From contig NZ_CANLMZ010000006.1 of assembly GCF_947492645.1 (NCBI RefSeq), positions 372,001-436,000 of the forward strand: 64,000 nucleotides of DNA, written 5' to 3'. Below, piece after piece: positions 9,463 to 17,683 of this stretch. The notes below the pieces were generated by a model. It searched no databases, was not told the DNA's origin, and was given only the letters and a program-made list of their open reading frames with translations. A program made the position numbers and the translations under genes. Positions within the stretch are counted from its first letter, which is position 1, and each line of letters starts with the position of its first letter. Source of the stretch: an uncultured Pontibacter sp. Lineage in GTDB: Bacteria; Bacteroidota; Bacteroidia; Cytophagales; Hymenobacteraceae.

Positions 9463-10518
9463 ATGAAGTACAAATTTCTTTTCCTCTATACTGAGCTGGC
9501 CGACTATTTTCTGGCATGTGTGCATGCTTTGGTTTTGGAGCACCAGGCGGAGGTGCATATTGTTCGATGGCCAGTAAACAAGGAAGCACCTTTTCAATTT
9601 AAAATACCGGAAGGGGTAACTATCTATAATAAAGAACAATTTAACCGGCAGGAACTTGTTGAACTGGCGCAGGGATTAAACCCTGATTTAGTTTTCTGTT
9701 CTGGCTGGCTGGATAAAGATTACCTGGCGGTAGCCAGAGCCTTCCGTAAAGAGATACCTGTTCTATTAGGCCTCGATAACCATTGGTATGGAACACCAAA
9801 ACAGTATGCAGGCCGGCTTTTAGCACCTTTTACGCTAAAGCGCATTTTTACCCATGCATTTGTGGCGGGTGCTCCTCAGGCTGTATATGCACGTAAATTG
9901 TCATTTGCACCTGGTGTTATACTTCAAGGGTATTATTCAGCGAATGTTCCGGTATTCTACCAGCAGTACCAACAGCATGTGCATTTTAAAGCTGCTACAT
10001 TTCCAAAACGCTTTATTTATGTGGGCCGTTACGTACCTCAAAAAGGGTTGGATACGCTATGGGAAGCCTTTACAGCATTACAGGCTGAGCAGCCAAATGA
10101 ATGGGAATTATGGTGCCTGGGAACAGGACCTCTGGAGCAGGAAGCAACAGTACATGCTAAGATAAAGCATTTTGGTTTTGTGCAGCCGGATGAGCTGAAA
10201 CGCTTTATAGGAGAAACAGGAGTTTTTATACTTCCTTCACTTTTCGAGCCTTGGGGAGTTGTGGTGCATGAGTTTGCCGCTGCCGGCTTTCCGCTTATTT
10301 GTAGTGATAAGGTTGGTGCAGCCACGGCTTTCCTGGAAGATAGTATGAATGGGTATACCTTTAAGGCCGGAGAGGTAAGTAGCCTGAAGCGTGCCCTAAT
10401 AAAGATAATGCGCCAATCAGATACGGAGCTTTTAGATATGGGAAGGCGAAGTGCAGCGCTGGCTTTGCAGAATACACCATCTATCTGGGCACAAAAGTTA
10501 ATGAAGCTGGTTAAGTAA
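9463..10518 (+). CDS. Glycosyltransferase family 4
   Basis: A 351-residue GT-B protein. The N-terminal half is short and ends with the linker around residue 150. The C-terminal half has RFIYVGRYVPQKGLDTLWEAF and PSLFEPWGVVVHEFAAAGFPLI, the GT4 donor site with E-x7-E spacing. It starts eight bases after the ligase gene. Its base composition is noticeably closer to the core chromosome than that of the genes before it, and it contains AAGTATA-type heptamers. So the AT-rich part of the locus ends about here. It is followed by a 518-bp gap. Substrate unknown. Confidence 0.82.
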   Translation: MKYKFLFLYTELADYFLACVHALVLEHQAEVHIVRWPVNKEAPFQFKIPEGVTIYNKEQFNRQELVELAQGLNPDLVFCSGWLDKDYLAVARAFRKEIPVLLGLDNHWYGTPKQYAGRLLAPFTLKRIFTHAFVAGAPQAVYARKLSFAPGVILQGYYSANVPVFYQQYQQHVHFKAATFPKRFIYVGRYVPQKGLDTLWEAFTALQAEQPNEWELWCLGTGPLEQEATVHAKIKHFGFVQPDELKRFIGETGVFILPSLFEPWGVVVHEFAAAGFPLICSDKVGAATAFLEDSMNGYTFKAGEVSSLKRALIKIMRQSDTELLDMGRRSAALALQNTPSIWAQKLMKLVK

Positions 10519-10661
10519 AGAGAATTGTTTTATTGGGACATACGGCAACCTGTCCGCTAAATGGCCCATCCGATAGGCAAGTATGTTTAAAGTTAAGGTA
10601 TTCTCTACGATAAATTTACCAGTTCCTTAAATTCAATATGATATTTGTTCCTGCACAATTC

Positions 10662-10823
10662 GGACAGGTCGCGACATAATCCCGTTAACTTAAAGTAAAT
10701 TGTCTGCTGTTGTTGTGTCTTCTGACAGACAACTTGCTGGTGAGAACACACAGCAAGGGCGTAAGCTTTAGGACAAACTGGCTAATTTTTCTTAAGTTGC
10801 CAGCCTTAGGTCGCGACCTGTCC
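10662..10823. repeat. Interrupted 20-bp palindrome with 9-10 bp direct repeat
   Basis: The left part is GGACAGGTCGCGAC (10662-10675) and the right part is GGTCGCGACCTGTCC (10809-10823). The sequence AGGTCGCGAC occurs at both junctions (10666-10675 and 10808-10817). Removing the intervening DNA with one copy of the shared repeat restores the perfect palindrome GGACAGGTCGCGACCTGTCC. An almost identical uninterrupted copy lies at 16822-16841. I read this as a palindromic intergenic repeat used as an insertion target. Confidence 0.65.
10676..10808. mobile_element. MITE-like insertion (~133 bp, non-coding)
   Basis: This is the DNA between the two halves of the split palindrome. Its ends form an imperfect terminal inverted repeat: read inward, the left end and the reverse complement of the right end agree at about 17 of 26 positions, including TAA, AACTTAA and AAATT blocks. 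Two small internal hairpins are visible (TTGTCTG 10700-10706 with CAGACAA 10726-10732; TTGCTG 10734-10739 with CAGCAA 10751-10756). It codes for no protein. A 9-10 bp direct repeat flanks it. These are the marks of a miniature inverted-repeat transposable element moved by a transposase encoded elsewhere. The family is unknown. Confidence 0.55.
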
Positions 10824-11036
10824 CTGAGAAGGATACTATTCACCTTGAACAGTACCTTTAAGCTGAAGCCAGGCGAGGAAAAACTAGCTTTTAGTACAAT
10901 TTATTATTTGTCTAATCCGAACGTTAATAAAACTGTGCCTAGAAATGCCTAAGCTATAGTTGGCAAATCAGCGCCATTAGCCTTATCTTGTGTGCAAAAT
11001 TTATAAAACATCATTCATAAATTATAAGTTGTATTC

Positions 11037-12896
11037 ATGTGCGGTATTGTAGGGGTAATTGGGGCGGATCCGGAGAAGGCAAAAGCGGTGCTTGCAGCCA
11101 TGAATACTGCTATCGCACATCGCGGTCCTGATGATAGTGGCTGCTTTATTGAGAATAAAATTGCGCTAGGCCAACGCCGCTTATCCATTATAGACCTTTC
11201 TTCAGCCGGGCACCAGCCCATGCTTAGTGCCGATGGTAACCTGGTGCTTGTTTTTAACGGGGAGATCTACAACTACCGGGAGCTGAAACAAGAGCTGCAG
11301 GATTATAGCTACAGCACCCAGACGGACACCGAAGTAATTCTGGCTGCTTATGAGCGCTGGGGCAAAGATTGCGTGCACCATTTTAATGGCATGTTCGCTT
11401 TTGCCCTTTGGGATAAAATAAAAAATGAACTGCTCATTTTCCGGGATCGCCTGGGAATAAAACCGCTTTACTATTACCAACAGGATAGCCTTTTGCTTTT
11501 TGCCTCTGAAGTGAGAGCCTTGCTTGATAGCGGCCTTGTTCCCCGTAAATTAAATAAAGCTGCCCTTTCTGATTACCTGCGTTACCAGACAGTACATGCT
11601 CCGGATACAATGGTTGCCGGTGTAAAGATGCTGTTGCCGGGGCACTTGCTAAGCGTGAAGCATGGCGAGTCGGAAATTAGCAGGTATTGGTCGGCTGAAG
11701 AGAACTATAGCCGCGAAGCCGAGCATAAGGGCTATGAGGCCGTGAAGCAGGATGTGAAAGACCTGCTAACGCAGGCTGTGGAACGCAGAATGATCGCTGA
11801 TGTTCCTTTTGGAGCATTCCTGTCAGGAGGAATAGACTCTAGTGCCATAGTCGGACTGATGAGCCGCGTGGCAGCGCAGAAAGTGAAGACCTTTGCCGTC
11901 ACTTTTGAAGAGGAGGCTTATAGTGAAGCAAAATATGCGGCCGCCATTGCCAAAAAGTTTAACACAGAACATACCGAAATAAAACTCACGCCCCAGGACT
12001 TTTTAGAAACCATACCGGCTGCACTTAAAGCCATGGACCACCCGAGTGGCGATGGACCCAATACTTACATTGTATCTAAGGTTACCAGGGAAGCAGGCAT
12101 TACGATGGCGCTGTCCGGTTTGGGTGGCGATGAGTTATTTGCCGGCTACGATGTGTTTAAAAGGTTGCACAAGCTGAACAGGTACAATTGGATAGCTGCC
12201 CTACCTTTAGTTGGCAGGCGCAATCTGGGCCGTTCGCTTGTTAAGCTAAAGCCATCGGTGGCAGCCGTTAAGTTAAATGAGTTGCTGGGGCTTTCGTCCT
12301 GGGGCATGTCGCATACTTACCCGATCACGCGGCAGATTTTTACCGACAGCTTTTTACAGGAAATGGTGGGGGAGCAGCAACTGCAGGAAAACAGCGTTCA
12401 CCACATGCTGGCTGGCTTGCAGCAGGACCATTTACCTATACTTAGCCAGGTTTCTGTGGCAGAGATAACCACCTACATGCAGAACACGTTGCTGCGCGAT
12501 ACAGACCAGATGAGTATGGCGCATGCCTTAGAAGTTCGGGTGCCATTCCTGGATTATAAACTGGTGGAGTACGTGCTGGGTATTCCAGACAAGTATAAAT
12601 ATCCAGCCTCGCCTAAGAAGCTGCTAACTGATGCGCTGGGCGATCTATTGCCAATGGATATCATTAACAGGCCGAAAATGGGCTTCTTGTTGCCATGGCA
12701 GCAATGGCTCAAAGGAGAGCTTTATACATTTGCAGAAAATAAACTGGAGCGTCTTGGAGAAAGAGGGCTTTTAGATGCTGCGGTGCTTAAGCATATATGG
12801 GCTAAATTTAATGCGGGTGATGCAAGCATCACCTGGTCCAGGATATGGTATTTGGTTGTGTTGGAAAACTGGCTGGAGGAGAATGGAATTGAGTAA
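11037..12896 (+). CDS. asnB: Asparagine synthase (glutamine-hydrolysing), AsnB family
   Basis: A 619-residue two-domain amidotransferase. The start is fixed by MCGIVGV: Cys2 is the N-terminal nucleophile of the class II glutaminase domain (about residues 2-200). The synthetase domain has the PP-loop SGGIDSS, which binds ATP for adenylating a carboxylate. The length and layout fit asparagine synthase B. In a polysaccharide locus, homologues often amidate a sugar carboxylate such as a uronic acid instead of aspartate (established for O-antigen gene clusters). The context, with glycosyltransferase and carbamoyltransferase genes downstream, favours that role here, but free asparagine synthesis cannot be excluded. 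Confidence 0.88.
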   Translation: MCGIVGVIGADPEKAKAVLAAMNTAIAHRGPDDSGCFIENKIALGQRRLSIIDLSSAGHQPMLSADGNLVLVFNGEIYNYRELKQELQDYSYSTQTDTEVILAAYERWGKDCVHHFNGMFAFALWDKIKNELLIFRDRLGIKPLYYYQQDSLLLFASEVRALLDSGLVPRKLNKAALSDYLRYQTVHAPDTMVAGVKMLLPGHLLSVKHGESEISRYWSAEENYSREAEHKGYEAVKQDVKDLLTQAVERRMIADVPFGAFLSGGIDSSAIVGLMSRVAAQKVKTFAVTFEEEAYSEAKYAAAIAKKFNTEHTEIKLTPQDFLETIPAALKAMDHPSGDGPNTYIVSKVTREAGITMALSGLGGDELFAGYDVFKRLHKLNRYNWIAALPLVGRRNLGRSLVKLKPSVAAVKLNELLGLSSWGMSHTYPITRQIFTDSFLQEMVGEQQLQENSVHHMLAGLQQDHLPILSQVSVAEITTYMQNTLLRDTDQMSMAHALEVRVPFLDYKLVEYVLGIPDKYKYPASPKKLLTDALGDLLPMDIINRPKMGFLLPWQQWLKGELYTFAENKLERLGERGLLDAAVLKHIWAKFNAGDASITWSRIWYLVVLENWLEENGIE

Positions 12897-14043
12897 GAAA
12901 CCGCGCATTCTCATTTTTATCGACTGGTTTTTGCCCGGGTACAAGGCAGGCGGTCCTATACAATCATGCGCTAACCTGATTGCGCACCTGAAGGATGAGT
13001 TTGATTTCTGGGTTATTACGCGTGATACAGATTATTGCGAAAGAGAGCCCTATGAGCAAGTTGAATCAGATTCCTGGAATAGGATAGAGGAACACCTGCA
13101 AGTATATTATACATCAGGCAAGTCCCTAAGCTATAAAGCCTTAATGTCCGCAGCACGCGCTGCCGAACCGGACATTGTTTTTATTAACGGTGTCTATTCC
13201 TTTTACTTTTCAATTCTGCCAATCTTGATTGCTAAAAAGCTAGCATGTCCTAAGATCATTGTATCAACTCGCGGTATGCTGGCTGAGGGTTCTATCAATG
13301 TAAAAGCTGGTAAGAAGAAATTTTTTATTTGGGCTGCACGTAGGGTTGGTCTTTATAAACACGTGCTTTTTCATGCAACAAACAGCAAAGAAAAAGAGGA
13401 TGTAATAACTCAAATTGGCAATGATTGCAATATCATGATTGCACCTAACTTACCAAAAGCAATGGCTGGCCTACATGTTATAGACAGAAAAAAAGAAGTT
13501 GGGATATTAAAAATTGTTAGCGTAGCTAGAATTTCGCCAGAGAAGAATACGCTATATGCTTTAGAAATACTTCGCAAGTATAGAGGGCAGTCTCAGGTTA
13601 CTTTTGATATTTATGGTCCAATTTACAATAAAGCGTACTGGAATGAATGTGAGTCGCTGATAAGCAAAATGCCTGCAAGTGTTAAAGTTAATTATTGTGG
13701 AAGCATTCCTAATAACCTGGTTTTTGATAAGCTTTTACAGTACCACTTAATGTTTTTGCCTACCCAAGGCGAAAACTTTGGTCATATAATTCTCGAAAGT
13801 TTGACAGCAGGATGTCCAGTTTTAATTAGTGATAAAACACCTTGGTTAAACTTAAGCCAGATTGGCGTTGGATATGATTTTCCGCTTTCTGATCAAGAAG
13901 CCTTCGTCGATATTATTGAAAAGTTTTCAGCTTTAGACACAAAGCAGTTTAATAACTATTCGCTCAGAGCAGTTGAATTTGCAAAAAAGCATTTAAATAA
14001 TGAGGCTGCTATTGAAGCAAATATGAGTTTGTTTAATTCTTAA
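12883..14043 (+). CDS. Glycosyltransferase family 4
   Basis: A 386-residue GT-B protein. The chosen ATG (12883, MELSKKPRILIFIDWF) overlaps the end of asnB by 14 bases and gives the expected first strand directly. A longer frame from 12775 would add 36 residues of asnB shadow. FLPGYKAGGPIQSCANL is the acceptor-side glycine loop. IVSVARISPEKNTLYAL and GENFGHIILESLTAGCPVL form the donor domain, with the second glutamate kept. Overlap with asnB indicates a shared transcript and a joint role in making a modified glycan. Substrate unknown. Confidence 0.84.
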   Translation: MELSKKPRILIFIDWFLPGYKAGGPIQSCANLIAHLKDEFDFWVITRDTDYCEREPYEQVESDSWNRIEEHLQVYYTSGKSLSYKALMSAARAAEPDIVFINGVYSFYFSILPILIAKKLACPKIIVSTRGMLAEGSINVKAGKKKFFIWAARRVGLYKHVLFHATNSKEKEDVITQIGNDCNIMIAPNLPKAMAGLHVIDRKKEVGILKIVSVARISPEKNTLYALEILRKYRGQSQVTFDIYGPIYNKAYWNECESLISKMPASVKVNYCGSIPNNLVFDKLLQYHLMFLPTQGENFGHIILESLTAGCPVLISDKTPWLNLSQIGVGYDFPLSDQEAFVDIIEKFSALDTKQFNNYSLRAVEFAKKHLNNEAAIEANMSLFNS

Positions 14044-14151
14044 GTATCGGTCACGATGCATGGTTAAAATTAGTTTTAAATTTCTTCAAGTATAATTTAT
14101 AGATTTGTGTCTGGGGGACACAACCTAGTTCTTAGAATTAAAATATTTCAT

Positions 14152-15876
14152 ATGTACATATTAGGCCTTAACGCGTACCATGGTGATTCTTCTGCCAGTA
14201 TAATGAGAGATGGAGAGGTAATTGCAGCCTCTGAAGAGGAACGTTTTAGAAGAATTAAACACTGGGCAGGGTTTCCAAGTGAAGCAGTCAAGTTTTGCTT
14301 AAAAGAAGCTGGGATATCTATAAGAGATGTTGATTATATTACCATATCCCGTGATCCATCAGCTAACATACATAAGAAATTAATACATGCGGCTAAAAAT
14401 TTAATAAGTGCTAAAAGCTTGATTGACAGATTAGCAAATACAAAAAAGGTTGCCAATGTAAAAGAAGAACTGTCTCAAGCCTTAGGGGTGCAAGTATCCG
14501 ACATAAAGGCAGAAGTTAAAAATATTGAGCATCATCGTAGCCATATGGCTAGTGCCTTCTTTGCTTCCCCTTTTGAAGATGCTGCAATTCTATCAATAGA
14601 CGGCTTCGGGGACTTTACATCTACAATGATTGGTGTCGGAAAGGGCAACCAGATTGATATACTAGACTCTGTTATCTATCCGCATTCGGTGGGTATATTC
14701 TATACTTCTTTCACGCAGTTTCTTGGATTTGATAAATATGGTGATGAGTATAAGGTAATGGGTTTAGCCCCTTATGGCTCTCCAACTATGGTTGATCAAC
14801 TACGCGATGTGCTCATATTTAAAGAGAATGGGCTTTTTGAATTGAACCTCAAGTATTTTAGACATGCAAAAGAGGGCGTTCAAATGAGTTGGGAAGGTGG
14901 AGAGCCAAATATTGGAGCTATTTTCTCTGATTATATGTGCCAAAAGTTTGGTCCTGCCAGAAATAAAAATGAGGAGCTAACACAATATCATAAAGATTTG
15001 GCAGCATCTGTGCAACGCATAACTGAGGAGTTGATATTTCATATTTTAGAGCACCTTCAAAAGCGCACAGGCTTAAAAAATGTTTGTATTGCTGGAGGTG
15101 TGGCCCAAAATTCAGTAGCTAACGGCAAAGTGCTCTCAAATACTTCTTTTAATTCACTTTATATTCCTTCTGCGGGTCATGATGCAGGAACTGCACTAGG
15201 ATCATCACTTTATTTGTATAACCAAATCCTCGGTCAGCCTAGACTTAAGCCAATATATCATGCATCGACTGGTAGCCGCTTTAATAATGATGAAATCGAG
15301 GCTTTTTTAAAAGATCAAAACATAGCATACACACGTTTGAGTGATGAAGAGCTATATGAGCGTGTAACAAATAAACTACTTGATGCCGGTGTTGTAGGTT
15401 GGTTCCAGGGAAGAGCTGAGTTCGGCCCAAGAGCATTAGGTCATCGTTCAATTATTGTTGATCCGAGAAGATCCGATGCGAAAGAACTACTTAATGCTAA
15501 GATTAAAAGAAGAGAGAGTTTCCGTCCTTTTGCACCTTCTATTCTTAAAGAATATGTGCAAGATTACTTTGAACAGGTGGATAATGTTCCTTTTATGGAA
15601 AAAGTGTTTCCAATTAAACTGAATAAGCAGCACGAAATTCCTGCAGTTACGCATGTGGATGGGACTGGACGCCTACAAACTGTTGATGAAGAACATAACC
15701 CGCGCTATTATAGGTTAATATCAGCCTTTAACAAAAAGACAAATGTTCCTATTTTATTAAACACTTCGTTTAATGAAAATGAACCGATTGTTAATACTCC
15801 AGCAGAAGCTCTTAACTGTTTTTTAAGAACTAAGATGGATATGCTTGTGCTTGAGAACATTATTATTGAGAGATAG
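14152..15876 (+). CDS. Carbamoyltransferase, NodU/CmcH family
   Basis: A 574-residue enzyme from ATG 14152 (MYILGLNAYHGD). A GTG start at 14107 would add 15 unlikely residues. The N-terminal ASKHA/TsaD-like domain shows GLNAYHGDSSAS and EEERFRRIKHW, and has His-rich metal and carbamoyl-adenylate contacts (IEHHRSHMASAF). The C-terminal domain has FQGRAEFGPRALGHRSI, a hallmark of the family. Family members transfer carbamoyl from carbamoyl phosphate, through carbamoyl-AMP, to a hydroxyl of a sugar or antibiotic. Here it probably O-carbamoylates a sugar of the surface polysaccharide. It lies between two glycosyltransferase genes. Confidence 0.88.
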   Translation: MYILGLNAYHGDSSASIMRDGEVIAASEEERFRRIKHWAGFPSEAVKFCLKEAGISIRDVDYITISRDPSANIHKKLIHAAKNLISAKSLIDRLANTKKVANVKEELSQALGVQVSDIKAEVKNIEHHRSHMASAFFASPFEDAAILSIDGFGDFTSTMIGVGKGNQIDILDSVIYPHSVGIFYTSFTQFLGFDKYGDEYKVMGLAPYGSPTMVDQLRDVLIFKENGLFELNLKYFRHAKEGVQMSWEGGEPNIGAIFSDYMCQKFGPARNKNEELTQYHKDLAASVQRITEELIFHILEHLQKRTGLKNVCIAGGVAQNSVANGKVLSNTSFNSLYIPSAGHDAGTALGSSLYLYNQILGQPRLKPIYHASTGSRFNNDEIEAFLKDQNIAYTRLSDEELYERVTNKLLDAGVVGWFQGRAEFGPRALGHRSIIVDPRRSDAKELLNAKIKRRESFRPFAPSILKEYVQDYFEQVDNVPFMEKVFPIKLNKQHEIPAVTHVDGTGRLQTVDEEHNPRYYRLISAFNKKTNVPILLNTSFNENEPIVNTPAEALNCFLRTKMDMLVLENIIIER

Positions 15877-15920
15877 CACCGCTTAATTTTATACCAGTTG
15901 TAGTTTGTTCTTGAATAGCT

Positions 15921-16664
15921 TTGAAAGTTTCCATCATTACCATCGTCTATAACAACCGTGAAACCATTGCCGATGCTATAGAGTCGGTATTGGGACAGAC
16001 TCATCCTGATATAGAGTATATTGTGGTAGATGGGCGCTCTACGGATGGGACAGTAGAGGTAGTGAAAAGCTACGGAGGCCGCATCTCTACCTTTGTTTCT
16101 GAAAAGGATAATGGCTTATACGATGCTATAAACAAAGGCATTAAGTTAGCTACAGGGGATGTAATCGGGCTGCTACACTCTGATGATCTTTTTTACGCAC
16201 CGGATGCCATAGCCCAGGTTGTAGCAACTTTTGCCAGGAGTGGCGCTGAGAGTGTATATGGTGATTTGCTTTATGTGCGGAAAGAGAATACGGAGAAGAT
16301 TGTTCGGAATTGGGTATCCGGAGAGTACAATAGAGCTAACTTTCTGTACGGCTGGATGCCACCGCACCCCACTTTTTACGTGAAGCGGGAAGTATATAAT
16401 AACCTGGGGCTGTACAACACACAATTTAAAAGCGCTGCCGACTATGAATTAATGTTGCGCTACCTGTACAAGTATAAAATATCTACTGCGTACATTCCCG
16501 CTAAGCTGGTGAAAATGCGTGTAGGAGGCAAAAGTAATGTGACGCTCAGGAATCGTATCCGTGCCAATAAAGAAGATTACCAGGCCTGGCTGACAAATGG
16601 CCTGCAACCACCTTTTTATACACGTTTCCTGAAGCCGCTCCGTAAGCTGACACAGTTTATCTGA
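15921..16664 (+). CDS. Glycosyltransferase family 2 (WcaA-like)
   Basis: A 247-residue GT-A enzyme beginning with TTG (MKVSIITIVYNNRETI). The nucleotide-binding strand is followed by SVLGQTHPDIEYIVVDGRSTDGT. The metal motif lies at LLHSDDLFY, and the acceptor-side segment is SAADYELMLRYLY. It most resembles short single-domain GT2 enzymes of colanic-acid and O-antigen loci. It has no membrane segment, so it acts on the cytoplasmic face. It is the last gene of the polysaccharide locus in this window; the region after it is non-coding up to the tRNA genes. Confidence 0.85.
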   Translation: MKVSIITIVYNNRETIADAIESVLGQTHPDIEYIVVDGRSTDGTVEVVKSYGGRISTFVSEKDNGLYDAINKGIKLATGDVIGLLHSDDLFYAPDAIAQVVATFARSGAESVYGDLLYVRKENTEKIVRNWVSGEYNRANFLYGWMPPHPTFYVKREVYNNLGLYNTQFKSAADYELMLRYLYKYKISTAYIPAKLVKMRVGGKSNVTLRNRIRANKEDYQAWLTNGLQPPFYTRFLKPLRKLTQFI

Positions 16665-17213
16665 TTTTAGCATGAATTAGTAACCATAGCGCGAGCTTCT
16701 TCAACACATTAGCTAGATCAACGTGTTTATCTCTACCACACATGGCCTTATAGACGTGGCAGTAGTCTTACCTATCAGTCTTGCCTCAACCTTCTTGTAT
16801 AATAGGAATAAATTCTCGTAGGGGCAGGTCGCGACCTGTCCGGACAATGGCGCTGAAGATGAAACTCAGACTTTGAAACCCATATAATATTTAGTTCACC
16901 TTCGAGCCGCAGCAGAGTACCCATCTTCCGATGCCAGTTTTCAATCCTACCTTATTCCATAGCTTTACAGCAAACTTTTTATGTGCATCACTACAGGGCT
17001 GTTAAGCCTTTCGGAACTTTCGTTCTAGGTAAAAATGAGGAGGGTAATTGCGGAAGCACCTCTCAGGAGTGGTTTGTTATACTTTGTGATAGATTGGGTA
17101 CCTTCAGTTTTTAGTAATACGGATCAGGAAGTATGGAACAGTATGCGCTTTAAAAGAAGCACTTTTACGACTCTATTAAACTAAGTAATCCTGGAAGTCC
17201 AAAGGGAGAGACA
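16665..17213 (+). other. Intergenic region at the end of the polysaccharide locus
   Basis: About 550 bp with no credible gene on either strand. The only structure I see is a palindrome copy at 16822-16841, matching the split one at 10.7 kb. No transposase remnant, tRNA fragment or clear terminator for the preceding gene was found. It marks the change from locus-specific genes to core chromosome. Confidence 0.5.
16822..16841. repeat. Uninterrupted 20-bp palindromic intergenic repeat
   Basis: GGGCAGGTCGCGACCTGTCC differs at one position from the palindrome reconstructed at 10662-10823. It lies in non-coding DNA after the last glycosyltransferase gene, so the two copies bracket the asnB-to-GT2 block (11037-16664). 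It may be a dispersed palindromic repeat, a protein-binding site, or a recombination point that helped exchange the block. Confidence 0.6.
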
Positions 17214-17252
17214 TAAAAAAAGAGCCCTTGAAAATTAATTCAAGGGCTCTTT
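17214..17252 (-). terminator. Rho-independent terminator for the tRNA-Asp pair
   Basis: Perfect 12-bp stem: AGAGCCCTTGAA (17221-17232) pairs with TTCAAGGGCTCT (17239-17250), loop of six bases. On the minus strand it is followed by a run of T (17220 down to 17214). It closes the tRNA transcript. Confidence 0.85.
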
Positions 17253-17259
17253 TAAAGAG

Positions 17260-17333
17260 CGGTCCGGACGGGACTCGAACCCGCGACCTCCGCCGTGACA
17301 GGGCGGCATTCTAACCAACTGAACTACCGGACC
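17260..17333 (-). tRNA. tRNA-Asp (GTC)
   Basis: On the minus strand a 74-nt cloverleaf: acceptor GGTCCGG/CCGGACC with discriminator G, D arm GTTC/GAAT, anticodon stem CCGCC/GGCGG with loop CTGTCAC (anticodon GTC), and a T arm with TTCGAGT. No CCA is encoded, so the end is added after transcription. It is the second of two nearly identical copies in one transcript. Confidence 0.95.
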
Positions 17334-17388
17334 AAAATTTTGTACTGCAAGAGCCTTCTGCTCTTTTATTACCGCAGGTTGTAAGCTG

Positions 17389-17462
17389 CGGTCTGGACGG
17401 GACTCGAACCCGCGACCTCCGCCGTGACAGGGCGGCATTCTAACCAACTGAACTACCAGACC
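17389..17462 (-). tRNA. tRNA-Asp (GTC), second copy
   Basis: Same cloverleaf and anticodon GTC as the copy at 17260-17333. The bodies are identical by eye. The acceptor is GGTCTGG/CCAGACC: one C:G pair has become T:A on both sides, so pairing is kept. It is the promoter-proximal copy; a 55-base spacer separates the two. No CCA is encoded. Confidence 0.95.
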
Positions 17463-17499
17463 TTTTGTCTTTTCTTTAACTTCGTCCGTTAAAGTGATA

Positions 17500-17530
17500 C
17501 AAAAGTATAGCCTTAATTTTGATTGTGCAA
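17500..17530 (-). promoter_or_regulatory. Predicted Bacteroidota-type promoter of the tRNA-Asp pair
   Basis: On the minus strand TTG (17530-17528) and TACTTTTG (17507-17500) are 20 bases apart, which matches the Bacteroidota consensus TTG-N17-23-TAnnTTTG. The box lies 38 bases before the first tRNA. Consensus match only. Confidence 0.5.
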
Positions 17531-17653
17531 GTGTTAAGCATCTTTTTAACACTATATTTTATCAAGTTTTCTGTAATAGCTTCATTTTCAACAAAATTAT
17601 TTTTTTGATGTGCATAAATTTTACGTTTCGTTACTAGTGTATGGCTAAACTGT

Positions 17654-17661
17654 TAAATTTG
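17654..17661 (+). promoter_or_regulatory. Predicted -7 box upstream of accA
   Basis: TAAATTTG fits the TAnnTTTG -7 element of the main Bacteroidota sigma factor and lies 22 bases before the accA ATG. No good TTG element is present at the right distance, so this is a weak call. A start here would give a very short leader. Confidence 0.35.
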
Positions 17662-17683
17662 TAGCTGTAAACAGCGAAAGAAT

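Larger units (their letters stand above)
10519..11036 (+). other. Intergenic region with interrupted palindrome and MITE-like insertion
   Basis: This 518-bp gap between a glycosyltransferase gene and asnB has no convincing gene. An 80-codon frame at 10710-10952 runs through the repeat structure and resembles nothing I recognise. The gap holds the split 20-bp palindrome and the small inserted element listed separately. It also has a further partial match to the palindrome arm (ACCTGTCCG near 10547). No clear TAnnTTTG promoter box was found directly before asnB. Confidence 0.5.

Noticed and set aside
10710-10952. 80-codon open frame in the gap before asnB
   Set aside because: It runs through the MITE-like insert and palindrome, has no recognisable motif, and starts inside a repeat hairpin. 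A chance frame.
12775-12882. 36-residue N-terminal extension of the GT4 gene at 12883
   Set aside because: The extra residues are the asnB reading frame in another phase and carry no motif. The ATG at 12883 gives the correct start.
1-16700. CRISPR array or defence island
   Set aside because: No regularly spaced repeats, Cas proteins, restriction genes or toxin-antitoxin pairs were found. The locus is a glycan cluster.
17235-17552. 105-codon minus-strand frame over the tRNA genes
   Set aside because: It is read across the two tRNA-Asp copies and repeats the same peptide segment. It reflects tRNA sequence, not a protein.
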